Positions 1-11,382 of a stretch of DNA of 64,000 bases are shown here, piece after piece (positions within the stretch are counted from its first letter, which is position 1; the number at the start of each line of letters is the position of its first letter). The DNA is taken from positions 3,534,001 to 3,598,000 of the forward strand of contig NC_063018.1 of assembly GCF_020509005.1 (NCBI RefSeq). Direction: 5' to 3'. The notes beneath the pieces were generated by a model that made no database searches, was not told where the DNA came from, and worked only from the letters and a program-made list of their open reading frames with translations. This DNA comes from Fulvia fulva (taxonomy: Eukaryota; Ascomycota; Dothideomycetes; Mycosphaerellales; Mycosphaerellaceae). The translations under genes and the position numbers were made by a program.

Positions 1-28
1 TAGCGGGTGACGTGGAGATTTGACTTAC

Positions 29-626
29 CATAAGTGTGATCGAGCTTGTAGTCGGCGAAGTCGAACTTGGCGAATCTCTCCTGTTCGTCGACGCCAGCGA
101 ATTGTTCCTCCCAGGACAGCTCGGGGGTCTCGTTAGAGTCCATGTTCACCCAGATGAAGCCCTTCTGATCGATGTGAACGTGAATTGGGAATAGGCCATT
201 AGCGTTCTTGTCGAAGTCGTCAAGTGTGTCGTAGTCAGGAGCCTTGGCAAGCTTGCCGTTTAGGCCGTAAGACCAGCCGTGGTATCGGCATGAGAGGATG
301 TTCTTCCTGCCCTGTGGTTCTTCGACGACTTGGTAGGCACGGTGTCTGCATACATTGTGGAAGGCGTTGATATTGTTCTGTCGGTCTTGAATGATAACAA
401 AGTCGTAGCCTGCAACGTTGAAGCGGATGAAGTCGCCTGCCTGCTTGAAGCGAGAGTTGTGTGTCATGAACAGCCACCTTCTTGAGAAGATTGCTCGTCG
501 CTCAAGTTGATACATTTCTGGCGCTGTGTACCATTCTGCTGGCAGTGCTCGTACTGTGGTCTTCTTGTTGGATGTCTGTTCTTTCGATGCGGCAGGGCCA
601 CCGAACCAGCTCAGAAGTGAAGCCAT
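29..626 (-). CDS. Rieske [2Fe-2S] aromatic-ring/choline-type oxygenase, partial (5' part)
   Basis: This is the first exon of a Rieske non-heme iron oxygenase alpha-type subunit, reading from ATG at 626 to a splice donor (GTAAGT, minus strand) at 28, so the rest lies off the left edge. The 199 visible codons contain a complete Rieske centre: CRHRA, then a second half SCRYHGWSYG about 18 residues later, i.e. the C-x-H ... C-x2-H ligands of the 2Fe-2S cluster. The stretch leading to it (FVIIQDRQNNINAFHNVC) and the following FIWVNMD strand are typical of the choline monooxygenase / ring-hydroxylating family. The catalytic mononuclear-iron domain should be on the missing part. The N-terminus (MASLLSWFGG) is not an obvious targeting signal. 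Family assignment is firm; the substrate cannot be told from this fragment. Confidence 0.9.
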
Positions 627-1887
627 GTTGACAGTGGTAGAATTTTTGTGTGAGAGTGTGAGAGGAAAGTAGACGTTTGAAGCTAATACTGTACTCTTTC
701 ACGGTCGTCGCACTTCTATATCAGTTCTTATGTGCCATGGTGATAATAGCTTATAGGGACCGCAATGCTCAAAATGGAAGTCCGCTCCCTCACAAGTTGA
801 AGCCACGTACAAGCAGTCATTGGATCCCGTGCTTACTCGATGCGGAAAGAAATGATAGAGTCTTGTGACTGCCGACACGCTTCCCCACAGATAAGACGAA
901 AGGCACGGTAGTGCCAGTGGCTAGCTCTCCGGTGCTGATGACCACGGGAGTGGCGGCGGTTGGATCCTGCCGGGCCGGGACTCGTGGTGTTGGCGATGGT
1001 GCTCTGCGCTTCTGCAGAGCGTGTAGCACAAGATAGTGATACAGGCAAGCCATCGAGATTCGCACGCGAAACACCTAGCCGTGAGCATCATGCGCATGTC
1101 ACAGTGATGACGGAGCGCAGTCCATGATGACTGCTGAGTTCCTGTGTGGGCAGTCTGACCATATCGCGAGGTTCCATCTCGTCGGGGTCGAGGTCGAGGT
1201 CTGGCGATTTTTGGTCCCGCCGTATGAAGCTGCCGAATGGGGTAACTGTGCACGTGGACTTCCTGGCATGGTAAGAGTACTCTTATCTTCTCTCGTAACG
1301 CTGAAGATGGCACGTAAGACAGCTCCTCGTCAAGTGTGGAGGGTTGATATCGCAAACGATGGTCATCACGATGTCGGGCAATGAAGAAAGGACGAAGTGA
1401 GGTCAGGAAAGTACGCGAACAAGAGGTGCTCGAGAAGGGCGCTAACCCCAGTGAAGCTTTGATCGTCTTTGGCATCCTGAGAAGTTTTTCCCATGTGCTG
1501 CACGATCCCACCTGACACCACACTCTCACTAAGGTTAGATAATCCGCGTCAAAACTTGACTGGCATCACCTGGACAACAGTTGCCTTTGGTTGAGCTGTG
1601 CGCCAGGTGGGGAAGGCTTCTATTTGTGTGGGGCTTTGTGTTTCTGTCTGTTGCTGCCACGGTGGGCCTCTTTCTTGCCTTGTGCATCGTCAACTCGTTC
1701 AATCCCTTAGTCGTCTCTACACGCGTCTTTGAGCCTTCGTCCAACGTAAGATTGTGCTCATAAATCCTCCGCAATCATGGACGCTCGCACAGGCTCAAGC
1801 CATGTCCTTTTGATACAAATCCGCAGCTGGCCAACTTCGCCCTCGTCTCCGCACATCTCACGCCGTATGCCTTGAAGATAGCTCGCC
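627..1887. other. intergenic, no supported gene
   Basis: Several overlapping open frames of 60-200 codons exist here on both strands, but they have low-complexity compositions, no recognisable motif and no splice-linked continuation. I see no RNA gene or repeat. It presumably holds the promoter of the Rieske oxygenase and of the F-box locus. Confidence 0.5.
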
Positions 1888-3280
1888 ATGGCTTCAAATC
1901 TGCCAGAAGACTTGCTGCAAAACATATTCATCTATCTCCAGCCGGAGCTCGTCGAGTCGTACATCGGGCCATGCTCACGAGCGAATCGCCCACTATTCTC
2001 GAGTTTGGCCAATGTCTGCAGAGCCAGCAAGACGTGCTACCGCCTAGCAAGCCCGCTGCTTTACGACACCATCGAAATCTACGGCACCAGGAACTATCGC
2101 GGTAGCCAACCTGCAGTCTCGGGATTTCGACCGCCGCCCAAGTCAAGCGGATCAAGGTCGAGCAATTTGCCACCACTCCGCCAAGTGCTTCGGCGGAGAG
2201 GCAAGAACAGTATCATCACTTTTTCTGCGAGAAGCATGGCAATACCAAGATCAGACCTCGCATAGCCGATGACCCAAAAAGACCTGGGGAAGTGGACCTG
2301 CAGACACGAGAGGTATTCGATCACGCTATTGGGCGCCTGGACATTTCCCAACAGCTTCAAAGTTCTCTCCAGGATGGCCTCTCCCATGGTCTTGAAGATG
2401 CGATGTTGGCCGTTTTCCTGGCTCTATGCCCGGAAGTGGAACATCTGGAAATGATCGCAGTCTTTTCACTGAGTGATACGCTTACCATGGCACTTGCAAA
2501 TGAGCTCATTGCGAACGAGATTCATGGCCATACACAAGGAAGACCATTCGGGAGATTGCAATCCTTGGCAGTACGCAACGAGATTGCACCGCGCTTGGAC
2601 TTTGGTTTCTACCTCAACGAGTTGACGCCTTTATTGAGAGCTCCGAACCTCAGGACACGGCGACAGACAACCCGCCGCCGCACAATGTTTCGCCGCTCCT
2701 CACCCGTCTTTACATTGATAGAGGTGTTCTGGACGATGCTGGTCTAGAACTGCTCTTCAAACTGTTTCCAAGCGTGCGAGAGCTCTCGTATAGCGAGGGT
2801 GACATGATCGAGTGGATGTTCGAAGCTGAGCGCATTGGAGATGGGCTTCGTCGGCATGGTACAGGCCAGGAGAAGCTTAAGCTCGACCAGATGGAATTGA
2901 TGCTGGGGTATCTGGGCGATCCGAGCAGTCTCAGTAAGCTGATGCACTTCAGCGTTGATGTGTCCATACTACTGGGCGGATTTGATGACGAGTCGGACAC
3001 ACAGTGGGAGCAAGCTCCACAGCTACTCGATATACTGCCGGCGTCTCTGCAGTTCTTTGGCCTGTTCTTCGGTGACCATCAGATGAAGGATTACTGGTGG
3101 GTTGTTGATCGACAACTTTCGGAACTCATGGGAAGTGTCAGGTTCGAGGCATTGTCCACGATCGAGCTGCGTCGAGTGACCAAGTTTCACGAAGCCGACC
3201 TTGGGCTTGGATGGAGCATCGCCTGTGCAGATGAGAAGTTCTCAAGGCTGCGACGAAAGGGAGAAAGATGTGCCTATTGA
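1888..3280 (+). pseudogene. F-box protein gene, apparently broken by two frameshifts
   Basis: The frame from ATG 1888 starts MASNLPEDLLQNIFIYLQPE and continues NVCRASKTCYRLASPLLYDTI, a recognisable F-box (the SCF adaptor domain that binds Skp1) as in many fungal F-box proteins. Around 2100-2115 the coding signal moves to another frame (AAQVKRIKVEQF, then DLQTREVFDHAIGRLD and CPEVEHLEM), and near 2630-2660 it moves again (NVSPLLTRLYIDRGVLDDAG ... LQFFGLFFGDHQMKDYWWV), ending at the TGA of 3280. No GT-AG intron of usual size explains either change, so the gene looks frameshifted, or the assembly has two indels. The middle and C-terminal parts read like the LRR-type substrate-binding half of fungal F-box proteins. 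If both shifts are sequencing errors this would be an ordinary gene of about 460 codons. Confidence 0.6.
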
Positions 3281-4105
3281 CAGTCTCCAGGGCTATGGAC
3301 AAAGTTCGTTACCGATGAGCGCGTTGTCGTCTTCGCTACAAACATCGTTGCTTGCACCTGCCAGCATGCTAAAGCGACGCGTGGATCATAGCAACCTCGA
3401 CGAGGCGCTTGCGCATCGCATATGCTTCTTTGATCAACTTTTCCAACCGCCTGGGTCCATTACCGGTCGGGAGCTAATCATGTCCTGCAGCACTGGCCAT
3501 TGCAGACACCAAGCCTGGCCTGGCGCTGGGTTTTGACTCTTTTGAGCCGCGAGGATTGAGTTTGCTACACTCGCTCCACTTCCCCGCGACATGCTTTCTT
3601 GGCCAGTTCTTATCAAGCTCGACCAAGCGTCGGACAAGTCAGCTCGGCGCTTCCTGCGACGTTGCACGACATGCACTACTAATAACATGCTTGAAGCAGT
3701 CACAAATATTATACATCGGTCTCGCAAGAACGCTTCGTCAATGGCACGACGAAACGCATCATTCGAAGCCGCAGATCTTCACAGGCAGCTCGAAGGATTC
3801 CCATTTCTCCGCCTCGTGCGACATCGTGGTGCGCCAAAAGTAACTTATGACCCTGCCCCACAATCTTGTGCGGTCCATACCATACTCCGCACTACGCCCG
3901 TCGATCACCTGCAGTGTCGCACTGTCCTTGGGATTGTCCCAGAAGCAACGGCCTCATAAGCGGCTGGGCCCACGCAGTCAACAGTAGGTCTGTATATACC
4001 AAAAGTGCCGCGCTGGCGGGTCTCTTCTGACTTCCTCTATCTCTTCTCGTCGTCTTGTGTTGCGTTTCGGGCGTCCACCGCCAGAGCCGGATTAACATCC
4101 CCACC
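3281..4105. other. intergenic, no supported gene
   Basis: Frames at 3201-3536 and 3591-3959 show no motif. They may be overlapping noise or 3' debris of the broken F-box gene. The last 150 bases are pyrimidine-rich before the transporter start, as fungal 5' leaders often are. Confidence 0.4.
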
Positions 4106-5640
4106 ATGAGCGACATCGAGAAAAAAGGCACACAAGCCGCCGACTACCAAGAACAAATCGACTCCCTCCAACGCCAGAAAGATGAAGGCACCTTCGTCCC
4201 TCCTACCCCCGAAGAAGAGAAACGGGTCATCCGCAAACTCGACTATCGCCTCCTCCCTCTCGTCTTCGTCCTCTACTCCCTCGCCGTCCTCGATCGCTCG
4301 AACCTAGGAAATGCGCGCCTTGCGGGAATGGAGGACGACATTGACCTGTCAGGCAATCGATACCAACTCCTCGGCACAATCTTCTACATCGCGTACATCC
4401 TATCGCAATGGACCTTGATCGGGTGGAAACAGTTCAAACCGCATAATTACTGCGCGGCTGTCACTTTGTTCTGGGGTTTCGTCGCAACAATTCAGGCTGC
4501 AGCTTTCAACTGGGAGAGTCTCATGGTCTGTCGTTTCTTCCTCGGAGTTGCGGAAGCAATGTTTGGACCTGGCGTTCCATTGTATCTCACGTACTTCTAC
4601 CCGCGTGAGCTGGTCGGTTTTCGCCATGGTGTTTTCATCTCTGGTGCTGCGATGGCGAATGCTTATGGTGGAGCGCTGGCTTATGGCATTAGCCAGATTA
4701 AGGGCAGTCTTGCGCCGTGGAAAATTCTGTTCTTGATTGAGGGACTGCCGACTTGTGCTTTTGCTGCGGTGGCGTGGTGGTTCTTGCCGGATAGTATTAG
4801 TAGTGCTCCGTTCTTGAATGAGAGGGAGAAACAGGTTGCGTTGCATTTTGTGGCACGGAATCAGAGGCTTGATGTCGGGAAGGAGAGGGGTGTGAGGTTT
4901 AGAGAGATGATGGAGGTGTTCAAGGATCCAAAGAGTTTCTTGCCGGGGATTATGTATTTCGGGTGGTGAGTTGAGAGAGATCTTGGGGTCTTGAGATCGT
5001 GAGGAGTGGTACATGCTGACTCCGAGACAGCAACGTCTCCTTCGCCTCGCTGCCGCTGTTCGTGCCCACTATCATCGCAGAAATGGGCTCCTTCACGCGA
5101 ATCCAGTCCAACGGTCTTAGCGCGCCGCCATATGTGCTTTGCTTCTTCGTCATCATCCTCCTCTGCTGGCTCTCGGACAAGTACAAAGTACGAGGACCAT
5201 TCGTTGCCCTGGCAGCGACGATAGCGGCAATAGGTTTCATCATCAATGCGACAACGGAGACGACAGCACCGCGATATACCTCGGTCTTCTTGTCGGTGTG
5301 CATATTCGCGTCTGTCGCGCTGCTTCTGGCGTGGACGGCGAATATCCACGCGACCGAGTCGAAACGTGGTGGTGGGTATACGATTCTGGCGACGATTGGG
5401 CAGTGTGGACCGTTGCTGGGTACGAGTGTGTTCCCGCCGAGCGACAAGCCGTTTTATCGGAAGGGGATGTGGATTTCGGCGGCGATGTGTTTGATGGTTG
5501 CTGTGGTTGCGGGGATTCTTCGCTGCTGGATCATATATGAGAACAGGCAACTGGAGAAGGAAGGTGCGGTTGATGATGAGATTGATACCGATGTCGCTGA
5601 GGCGGAGGGACATCATGTTAAGCACAAGCTTGTGTGGTAG
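4106..5640 (+). CDS. MFS transporter, ACS (Dal5/allantoate permease-like) family
   Basis: Two exons, 4106-4965 and 5031-5640, joined across a 65-nt intron (GTGAGT ... GACAG), give 489 residues. The start at 4106 has a good context (CCACCATGAG). The protein has the anion:cation symporter hallmarks: a hydrophilic N-terminus, KLDYRLLPLVFVLYSLAVLD leading into DRSNLGNA (residues 63-70), a conserved FFLGVAEAMFGPG in TM4, about 12 hydrophobic segments and the long central loop split by the intron. Members of this family import organic anions such as allantoate, nicotinate, pantothenate or sugar acids at the plasma membrane. The substrate here is not predictable from sequence. The neighbouring genes do not suggest a pathway cluster. 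Confidence 0.93.
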
Positions 5641-5871
5641 ACAGCACATGCATAGAGTTGTTGTGAAAGGCAGATTCATTTCATGAGGTATCGACTGGAA
5701 TCAGATCCTTCGTGTCCATCATCAAGCGTCCCAGCTTTCAATTCCCCCAATGATCAGATCCCACTTGCATCCTGTCCTTCCGAGGTTGTCATAGGGGTAA
5801 AGTGGATGAAGCTGGTCGAACGCCGTCTACTGGAGTGGTGAGGTTGTCATGATGTCGCGAGCATACTCGGC

Positions 5872-6003
5872 TTACTGAGAGCGATGTTAGCATAGGTGTC
5901 AGACCACAAGCCTGAACTTCTTGCTACTCACGTTGCACGAGCAGCTGCCTGGCGAGCAGGAGCAAGAGCTGCAAGAGCAATTGGTGTTACCGCAGCCGCC
6001 CAT
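5872..6003 (-). CDS. copper-metallothionein-type peptide, 24 residues
   Basis: ATG at 6003 begins MGGCGNTNCSCSS and reads 24 codons with seven cysteines in C-x4-C-x-C-x2-C-x-C-x4-C-x-C spacing. Size and seven-Cys content match the very short Cu-thionein of Neurospora crassa (about 25 residues), which chelates Cu(I) in the cytosol. Directly after codon 24 is a donor GTGAGT (5931 downward), a perfect branch site GCTAAC and an acceptor CTCTCAG at 5875; the next three bases (5874-5872) are TAA. So exon 1 is 6003-5932, the intron 5931-5875 (57 nt), and exon 2 supplies only the stop. If the intron were retained, translation would add 10 residues before a stop. A TATA box lies 122 bases upstream. 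Confidence 0.85.
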
Positions 6004-6124
6004 TTTGCTTGTTGGTTGAATTGGTAAGGTTTGGGAGTTGATTTGTGGTATTGGTTCGTTGGTCTGATTGTCTTGATGTTGCTTGTCGTTGATGATCTGA
6101 CTAGAAGCAGCAGCGAGGCGGGGG

Positions 6125-6131
6125 TTATATA
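6125..6131 (-). promoter_or_regulatory. TATA box of the metallothionein gene
   Basis: TATATAA on the minus strand, 122 bases before the metallothionein ATG. It fits a strongly inducible fungal gene. I did not identify a metal-response element with confidence. Confidence 0.55.
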
Positions 6132-7134
6132 TTTCAGCCTCGAGCTCTTCACGTGCCAAACGCGCTGTGATTTGCGGCGCCAAAGCAGGACCCTGTCACG
6201 CAACAATCGCCGAACGCAGCCCCACCTGACCAGCTCCCACGTTCCAATCACGATGCTCGTATCACCTCCCACCTGCCTGCTGTTGCCGTGCGTGGTTTCT
6301 GCGTCGCGCGGTCTCACCGCCGTTGCCGCGGCATAGCGTGGACGCTCTCACAGCAGTTTGCCCTCCAGTCGGGTGCGTCAGCCGATCGCTGACATGGTCG
6401 TGAGGGCCACGATGGGGTGGCGACGTGGGCAGGTCGAATCCCAGTCCCAGATGCGCGTCGATCAAGCGAATGAGCAAGTTGTGCTCGAATCAGGGCGTGG
6501 GAGGGAAGAGCTTCGTGCAGTGGAGGCTAGAGCTTTGCCCCTGGGAAACGTGGATGTGCCGATGCGTGTCGTGCTGCAACGTGTTCAACGCACAAGAGCC
6601 GCATTGCTCGATACATCCTAGCTCATCACGGGATCGGGGATTCCGTCCAGGTTGCGTTGCGACGCAGAAAGAGCGCAGTGTGGCATGAGGAGGTCGTGGA
6701 CAAGATCTTGAGGGATATGTGCGGTTGGAGGGAGCGGTCTATATTGCTTTGACGTAACCATCAAGGTTGAAACAGGCGCTTTGACCGACACGGGGGTGCG
6801 ACGATGGAGGCACGAGATGCACTGTGAGTAGATGGAGGTGGGACAGGTATCTGCAAGGTACGACATCTACTCGATGTCTGTACTTCAATACGCTGCTGTA
6901 AGGCGCCTATAGAACGATAGGCCCATGGTATCATACGAGCCTTCTCTAGAAGACATATACAATTGCAAGCCAATCCAGTGCGACCGCGCATCAAAGCCAT
7001 AGACCCATCTGAAGCCCATCCAACGCCTGGCTCAAGTCAAAAGCCCCATCATACCCAAACGCTGGAAGATCACATCCGCTATCAGACCTCGCCCTTTTAT
7101 GTACACTCTTTGAATTAATGCTGGGCGAAGAATG
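6132..7134. other. intergenic, no supported gene
   Basis: Promoter side of the metallothionein and 3' side of the ubiquitin protease. The short open frames here overlap each other on both strands and carry no motif. Confidence 0.45.
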
Positions 7135-9060
7135 CTACTCATTCGGCACAAGCTCATAAAACAGCATGTACACCTCTCTTTGCATACCCAGAACGTCGCT
7201 TGTTTTGCTCTCTTTGATCTTATCGTCGGAGATGCGCCACCAGCGTTCGTTGCCTTTTCGTTTTGGGCCACGATTGCGAAGAGCTTGGAGTGCAGGCTGG
7301 CTCTTGGGTCTGGCCTTCTCCTCTGCGGGCGGGGCCTCTGGTTGGGAGGCTTGAGGCGGTGTTGGCAAGCCAGGCGTTGGGACGGACTCTGGAGGCGGCT
7401 GCTGTTTCCTTCTGTCCAGCACCGGTGGCTGTAGTGTCGAAGAGCCAGAAGAAATTGACGGCGTCGCACTGGTCGGTGTGCTCAAGAAGTGTGAGTCCGT
7501 AGAAAGAGACGGGCTTTCGGTTGCTGAGATAGACTCTCTCATCTTCGTGCCGCTCAGTTGGGGACTTGGCACAGCGCTCATGCGCGGACTTGGTGCAGGA
7601 CTGCTGCGGATGCTGTATACTCCGCCATTGCCAAGTGATGCGGGCGTCGAGTACGGAGGGTTCAAGATCTGCCTACGGAACGATTCGTAGTGCCCGCTGT
7701 TGTGCCCACCCTTATGTGTGACGACTCCAAGCAAGCGATAGGTCTTGCGGTCGAGTAGACTGCCCAGCGGTAACGTCTCCGGGAAGGACACCTTGGCCAT
7801 ATTCTTCGAAGAAGACGAATGATTGTCCCAGACCGAGCGGTTCAGATGTATAGACAGAATCTGCGGAAACGAGGAGATGCGACTATGCTTCGTGATCCTC
7901 CGTTTCGGTACCATCTTGGTATCTGGGAGCTGCACATCCTTGGGCGGCACTTCAGGATCCTCGTGCAGTGCTTGCTCAATTTTCGCGCGATCAGCCTCAA
8001 GTTCAGCCTTCTCGTCTCCAGAGGTTCTGCTGATCTGCTTGTCATACACCTGCAATGCATGCTCTAGACGACACCTGTCGCAAGTGTAGCCATCGATGTG
8101 TTCCACTCTAAGCAAGCCATCGAAGCATTGATTGAGAGTACTCGATGTGGAGTCGTGTGGCACATTCAAGGGGAGGGTGTTGAAGGATGTCACGGTAGGC
8201 TTAGGTTTGAAATGGCAATGCGAGCACTCCACCTGCGTCTCTTGCTTGCCCTCCAACGGGAAAATGTTCTCATCCTGTTCTTGATCGTCCTCTTCCTGTT
8301 GCTGTCCAGCATCGGCCTTGGCAGTATGCGACTCTTGATAGCCGCGGTCTGCATCAGCTTCGGGCGGAATCATCTTGCTGTCTCTGGGTCGTCCATTCGG
8401 GATCCTGTGGTTCTCATCGCCAGCGGGACTTCCCTTGTTGCCCATTGCCCCCTGCTGTACTGTGCCCCCATGCTGTCGAGCATACTTCCTTGCCCGCTTC
8501 CCAGCATGATACTCCTCAGCAAGCCGTTGAACAATGACTTGCAAGAACTCCTGTGCATCTTGCTGTGTTCTGCTAATCCGCGTGCGAAATGCCTGTTCTA
8601 CGCATCGTATAAAGCTCTGCGCACTGATGGTCTTCTTGTATATAGGCCTCTCGTTGAGCGCATTGAGCACCTCTTTCAGACCCGCTGTGACCAACCCTTG
8701 CTGCAGACCTATAATCTGCCATTCCTGGAGCGGCTTACTGTCGGGGCTCTTCCTTGGCTCCTCCAATGCTGGCCTCAAATCTTCATACAGCTGCGGCCCA
8801 TCCAGGTCCCGCCTATGCACTTCTCGTATAAGATATGTCCGTAGCTCTGGCAGACCTGCTAATACCTGGAGTACACTGTTGATGAAGCAATCGTTCGCCG
8901 GGTTGACTAGTCCTACAACGCCCTTTTTGCGGCTTGACTTGGAACTGTTAGCCGCGTCATCGTCGAGGAAGAATGTTGGGCCAAAGACATAGACCAATGT
9001 GATGGCAGCAAGTGATGCCCCCGCCGCATATGTCGCGATGGTCAATGGCTTGTCGGGCAT
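7135..9060 (-). CDS. ubiquitin carboxyl-terminal hydrolase (USP/UBP family), N-terminally membrane-anchored
   Basis: A single exon of 641 residues from ATG 9060 to the stop at 7135. After a short N-terminus comes one hydrophobic segment (ATYAAGASLAAITLVYVFGP, about residues 9-28), then the Cys box GLVNPANDCFINSVLQ with the catalytic Cys near residue 58, a QQDAQEFL motif, a zinc-ribbon with paired Cys (VECSHCHF ... CDRC), the His box GVVTHKGGHNSGHYESF near residue 453, and a C-terminal RWWRISDD. Long Ser/Pro-rich inserts split the catalytic domain. The layout (single N-terminal TM plus USP fold) resembles yeast Ubp1 and USP30/USP16-type enzymes that remove ubiquitin at ER or mitochondrial membranes. 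The same frame is open for about 50 codons upstream but has no ATG, so an extra upstream exon is possible. Confidence 0.92.
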   Translation of the reverse strand: MPDKPLTIATYAAGASLAAITLVYVFGPTFFLDDDAANSSKSSRKKGVVGLVNPANDCFINSVLQVLAGLPELRTYLIREVHRRDLDGPQLYEDLRPALEEPRKSPDSKPLQEWQIIGLQQGLVTAGLKEVLNALNERPIYKKTISAQSFIRCVEQAFRTRISRTQQDAQEFLQVIVQRLAEEYHAGKRARKYARQHGGTVQQGAMGNKGSPAGDENHRIPNGRPRDSKMIPPEADADRGYQESHTAKADAGQQQEEDDQEQDENIFPLEGKQETQVECSHCHFKPKPTVTSFNTLPLNVPHDSTSSTLNQCFDGLLRVEHIDGYTCDRCRLEHALQVYDKQISRTSGDEKAELEADRAKIEQALHEDPEVPPKDVQLPDTKMVPKRRITKHSRISSFPQILSIHLNRSVWDNHSSSSKNMAKVSFPETLPLGSLLDRKTYRLLGVVTHKGGHNSGHYESFRRQILNPPYSTPASLGNGGVYSIRSSPAPSPRMSAVPSPQLSGTKMRESISATESPSLSTDSHFLSTPTSATPSISSGSSTLQPPVLDRRKQQPPPESVPTPGLPTPPQASQPEAPPAEEKARPKSQPALQALRNRGPKRKGNERWWRISDDKIKESKTSDVLGMQREVYMLFYELVPNE

Positions 9061-10430
9061 GTTTCGCGCGAGAACTCCAGTGCCGGCTATAGCCACGAGG
9101 GTCTTTTCGCGTCGATAGTTGTTCGACTCTTCCGCGGCTGCCTTGGTTGGTATTGTCGCGAGAGTCGGACTGATGGCCGCATCATAGCGAGCCAGTTTGT
9201 GGTCAGAAGGACTTGTTCACAACGGGGAGCTGGATCGCTGTAAGCCGTGGTAGCTCCTTGGTATGCTGCAATGCTCCACCACCACTTCCACCACTTGCCG
9301 CGATGTCAGTCTTCCATGTCGCCTGCCGTTTCAATGGGAGCACCTCGGCAGTGGAACAACACAAAGCCGACCCCTTCCTTCACACGCGTTGCTTTCGTGC
9401 TTCGCTACTGTTGCCGTCTCCAACAACATAGCATCTTTGATCATATGCAACATAACACGCCTTGGGCTCTTCTTCGCCTCACTAACATTCTCGCAACACT
9501 ATGGGCGAGAAGGACGATGGTCCTTGGCCATGGCTCCATCACTTCTATCAATTCGAACATGTAATCAATCATTCAGCTCACTGCACTGCTACGTACATCG
9601 GACTATCGATAACCACAGCTACTGAACGCTGTACGTGTAGGAAGCGCGCACATTAAACTCCACCACTACTGATGCTGAAGCCATCTCCTGGTCCCAGTCA
9701 CCTTCGATGAGCGATCACGAAGATCTGGGAGGTTGATTGTCCCCCATCGCTACCGTTTGCCTTAACTATCATGACGCACAGCTCCGGGAAGCACTTTTGA
9801 TCCAGCGAAGTACCATGTCGCCGCAGTGTGCACCGCTGGTGCCCACTGGGACGTTGGTAGCCACTGTGAAGCTGTGCGAAGAGTGATTCAGGACTGTTCA
9901 GGAACGCTATATGTTTCGAAATGCAGCTGGTTGACTCGTTGATTCCGTAATGCTCTGGATGTAGATGCTTTTATGTCCATGGCGTTATGATTCAGTGGTC
10001 ATGGCTCTTGTCGCCTTGAAAGTCAAAGGCGCCACCCACGGGTTCATCGACCTCGAGGACAAGACTGGCGAACAACGAGCCATAGTCTTGAAGCTCACGA
10101 AGCACGCCGTCACAGTCATCAAGAGTAGCCACGAGGAGAGGGGATTGCGGAAGTTGACATCGTGGAGCAGAATGAGAGCGACAGTATTTTATCAAGAATT
10201 GTCTGTGAAGCCGAAAGGAAAGGTTAAGAAATGTGCTTTCAATATCGAAGCGAGTTGAGCAAATCTTGATGAGTGTGGTCGAAGGAAAGGTCGATGTAGA
10301 TATATATAGCTTACCAGCTTTGGTCCTTAGCTAGCGTCCGCGGGCAATGAGCCACTCAGAGTCTAAGTCTACACGTCGTCCAATGCACATTCCTTGAATC
10401 TGTGAAAGTCATCACTTCATCTTACCCAAG
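9061..10430. other. intergenic between ubiquitin protease and bL9m, one doubtful small frame
   Basis: A 97-codon frame at 9965-10258 (+) contains a plausible run (ALKVKGATHGFIDLEDKTGE) but I recognise no family, and it may be chance or a decayed gene. The rest holds the divergent promoters; a TATATATAG stretch near 10300 lies about 130 bases before the bL9m start. Confidence 0.35.
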
Positions 10431-11382
10431 ATGGCACTACCGCTCCGAACAAGGTCGATACCTCAATGCTCGGCTTGCATCCGCAGCTATGCTTGGGCAC
10501 CATTCGCGGACACCACTACAGCGCCTGCTACAGCATTGGGACAGCATGTTCGAGGAAAGAAGAAGCTCGCGAACCTTTCGGGCACGAGGACTGCAAGACT
10601 ACTGAAAGATGTGCCTGGGTATGGCAGGAGAGGTGAGAAGGACCATCATCAGCGGAGTGATCACTGGCTCATCAATTGTAGGCGCCATCATTCCCATCGC
10701 ATCGGGTGAAATGCGCAACAAGTTCTTCCCGCGCCGCATCGCCGAATACGTGACACTGCCCGAGCTTCGAACGATCAAAGCGAACAACATCCCTATAGCG
10801 CGAGACTATACTTTCGGAAAGGAAGAGCCGCTGCCAGAGGTTGCAACCAGTGAGACTGGAGCATCAGGCATCGCGATCAATGCCTCGGAGCCAACGAGGA
10901 CACCGAAGAAACACGAAGTAGAAAAGCTATCTCCCGAGCGAAGTATAGAGCTCTTGGAGATCTTCGTCAACCCTCGACTTGACTTCTACCGCCAGCCCAT
11001 CATTGAAGAGAAGGAGCTGGAAGAAGAGGCGCCAGCTGCACCTAAGATCAAGGAGAGACAACGAACAGCCTCGAGCGCTGCGGCAGATCTACTAGCTGCA
11101 CGTATGCAGGCACCGAAAGAGCCGCCGAAGCCAGCAGGTCCGCAGGCTATCTATGGATCTGTGAGCACGTATGATATTTTAGTTGCTGTTCGGGTGGCCA
11201 TTGCAGAGAACGATGAAGCAGCGAGAGTCATTCTGGCGGAAGGTGATATCAGGTTCATGGACGAGGAGGCTAGAGCTGAGGGTAAAGTGAAGCATGTTGG
11301 TGACTTCACCATCGAGATCAAGGTCAAGGGTGCCGAGCGAGGCGTGAAGAGGACTGTGAGAGTTGTGCCGCAGGAAGCATAA
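10431..11382 (+). CDS. mitochondrial large-subunit ribosomal protein bL9m (yeast Mrpl50 type)
   Basis: Exon 1 is 10431-10632 and exon 2 10682-11382, with a 49-nt intron (GTGAGA ... TTGTAG); the product is 300 residues. The N-terminus is basic and hydroxylated (MALPLRTRSIPQC), consistent with a mitochondrial presequence. Across the splice junction the protein reads TARLLKDVPGYGRRG then AIIPIASGEMRNKFFPRRIA, which is the bL9 N-terminal signature (LLKDV..LG..G....V..GY.RN.L.P...A). A long acidic/basic linker follows, and the C-terminal part (STYDILVAVRVAIAEND) resembles the second RNA-binding domain of fungal bL9m. Role: structural component of the mitoribosome large subunit. Confidence 0.88.

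Noticed and set aside
921..1529. 202-codon minus-strand frame
   Set aside because: Overlaps several equally long frames, is rich in Arg/Ser/His as in random GC-rich sequence, and has no motif.
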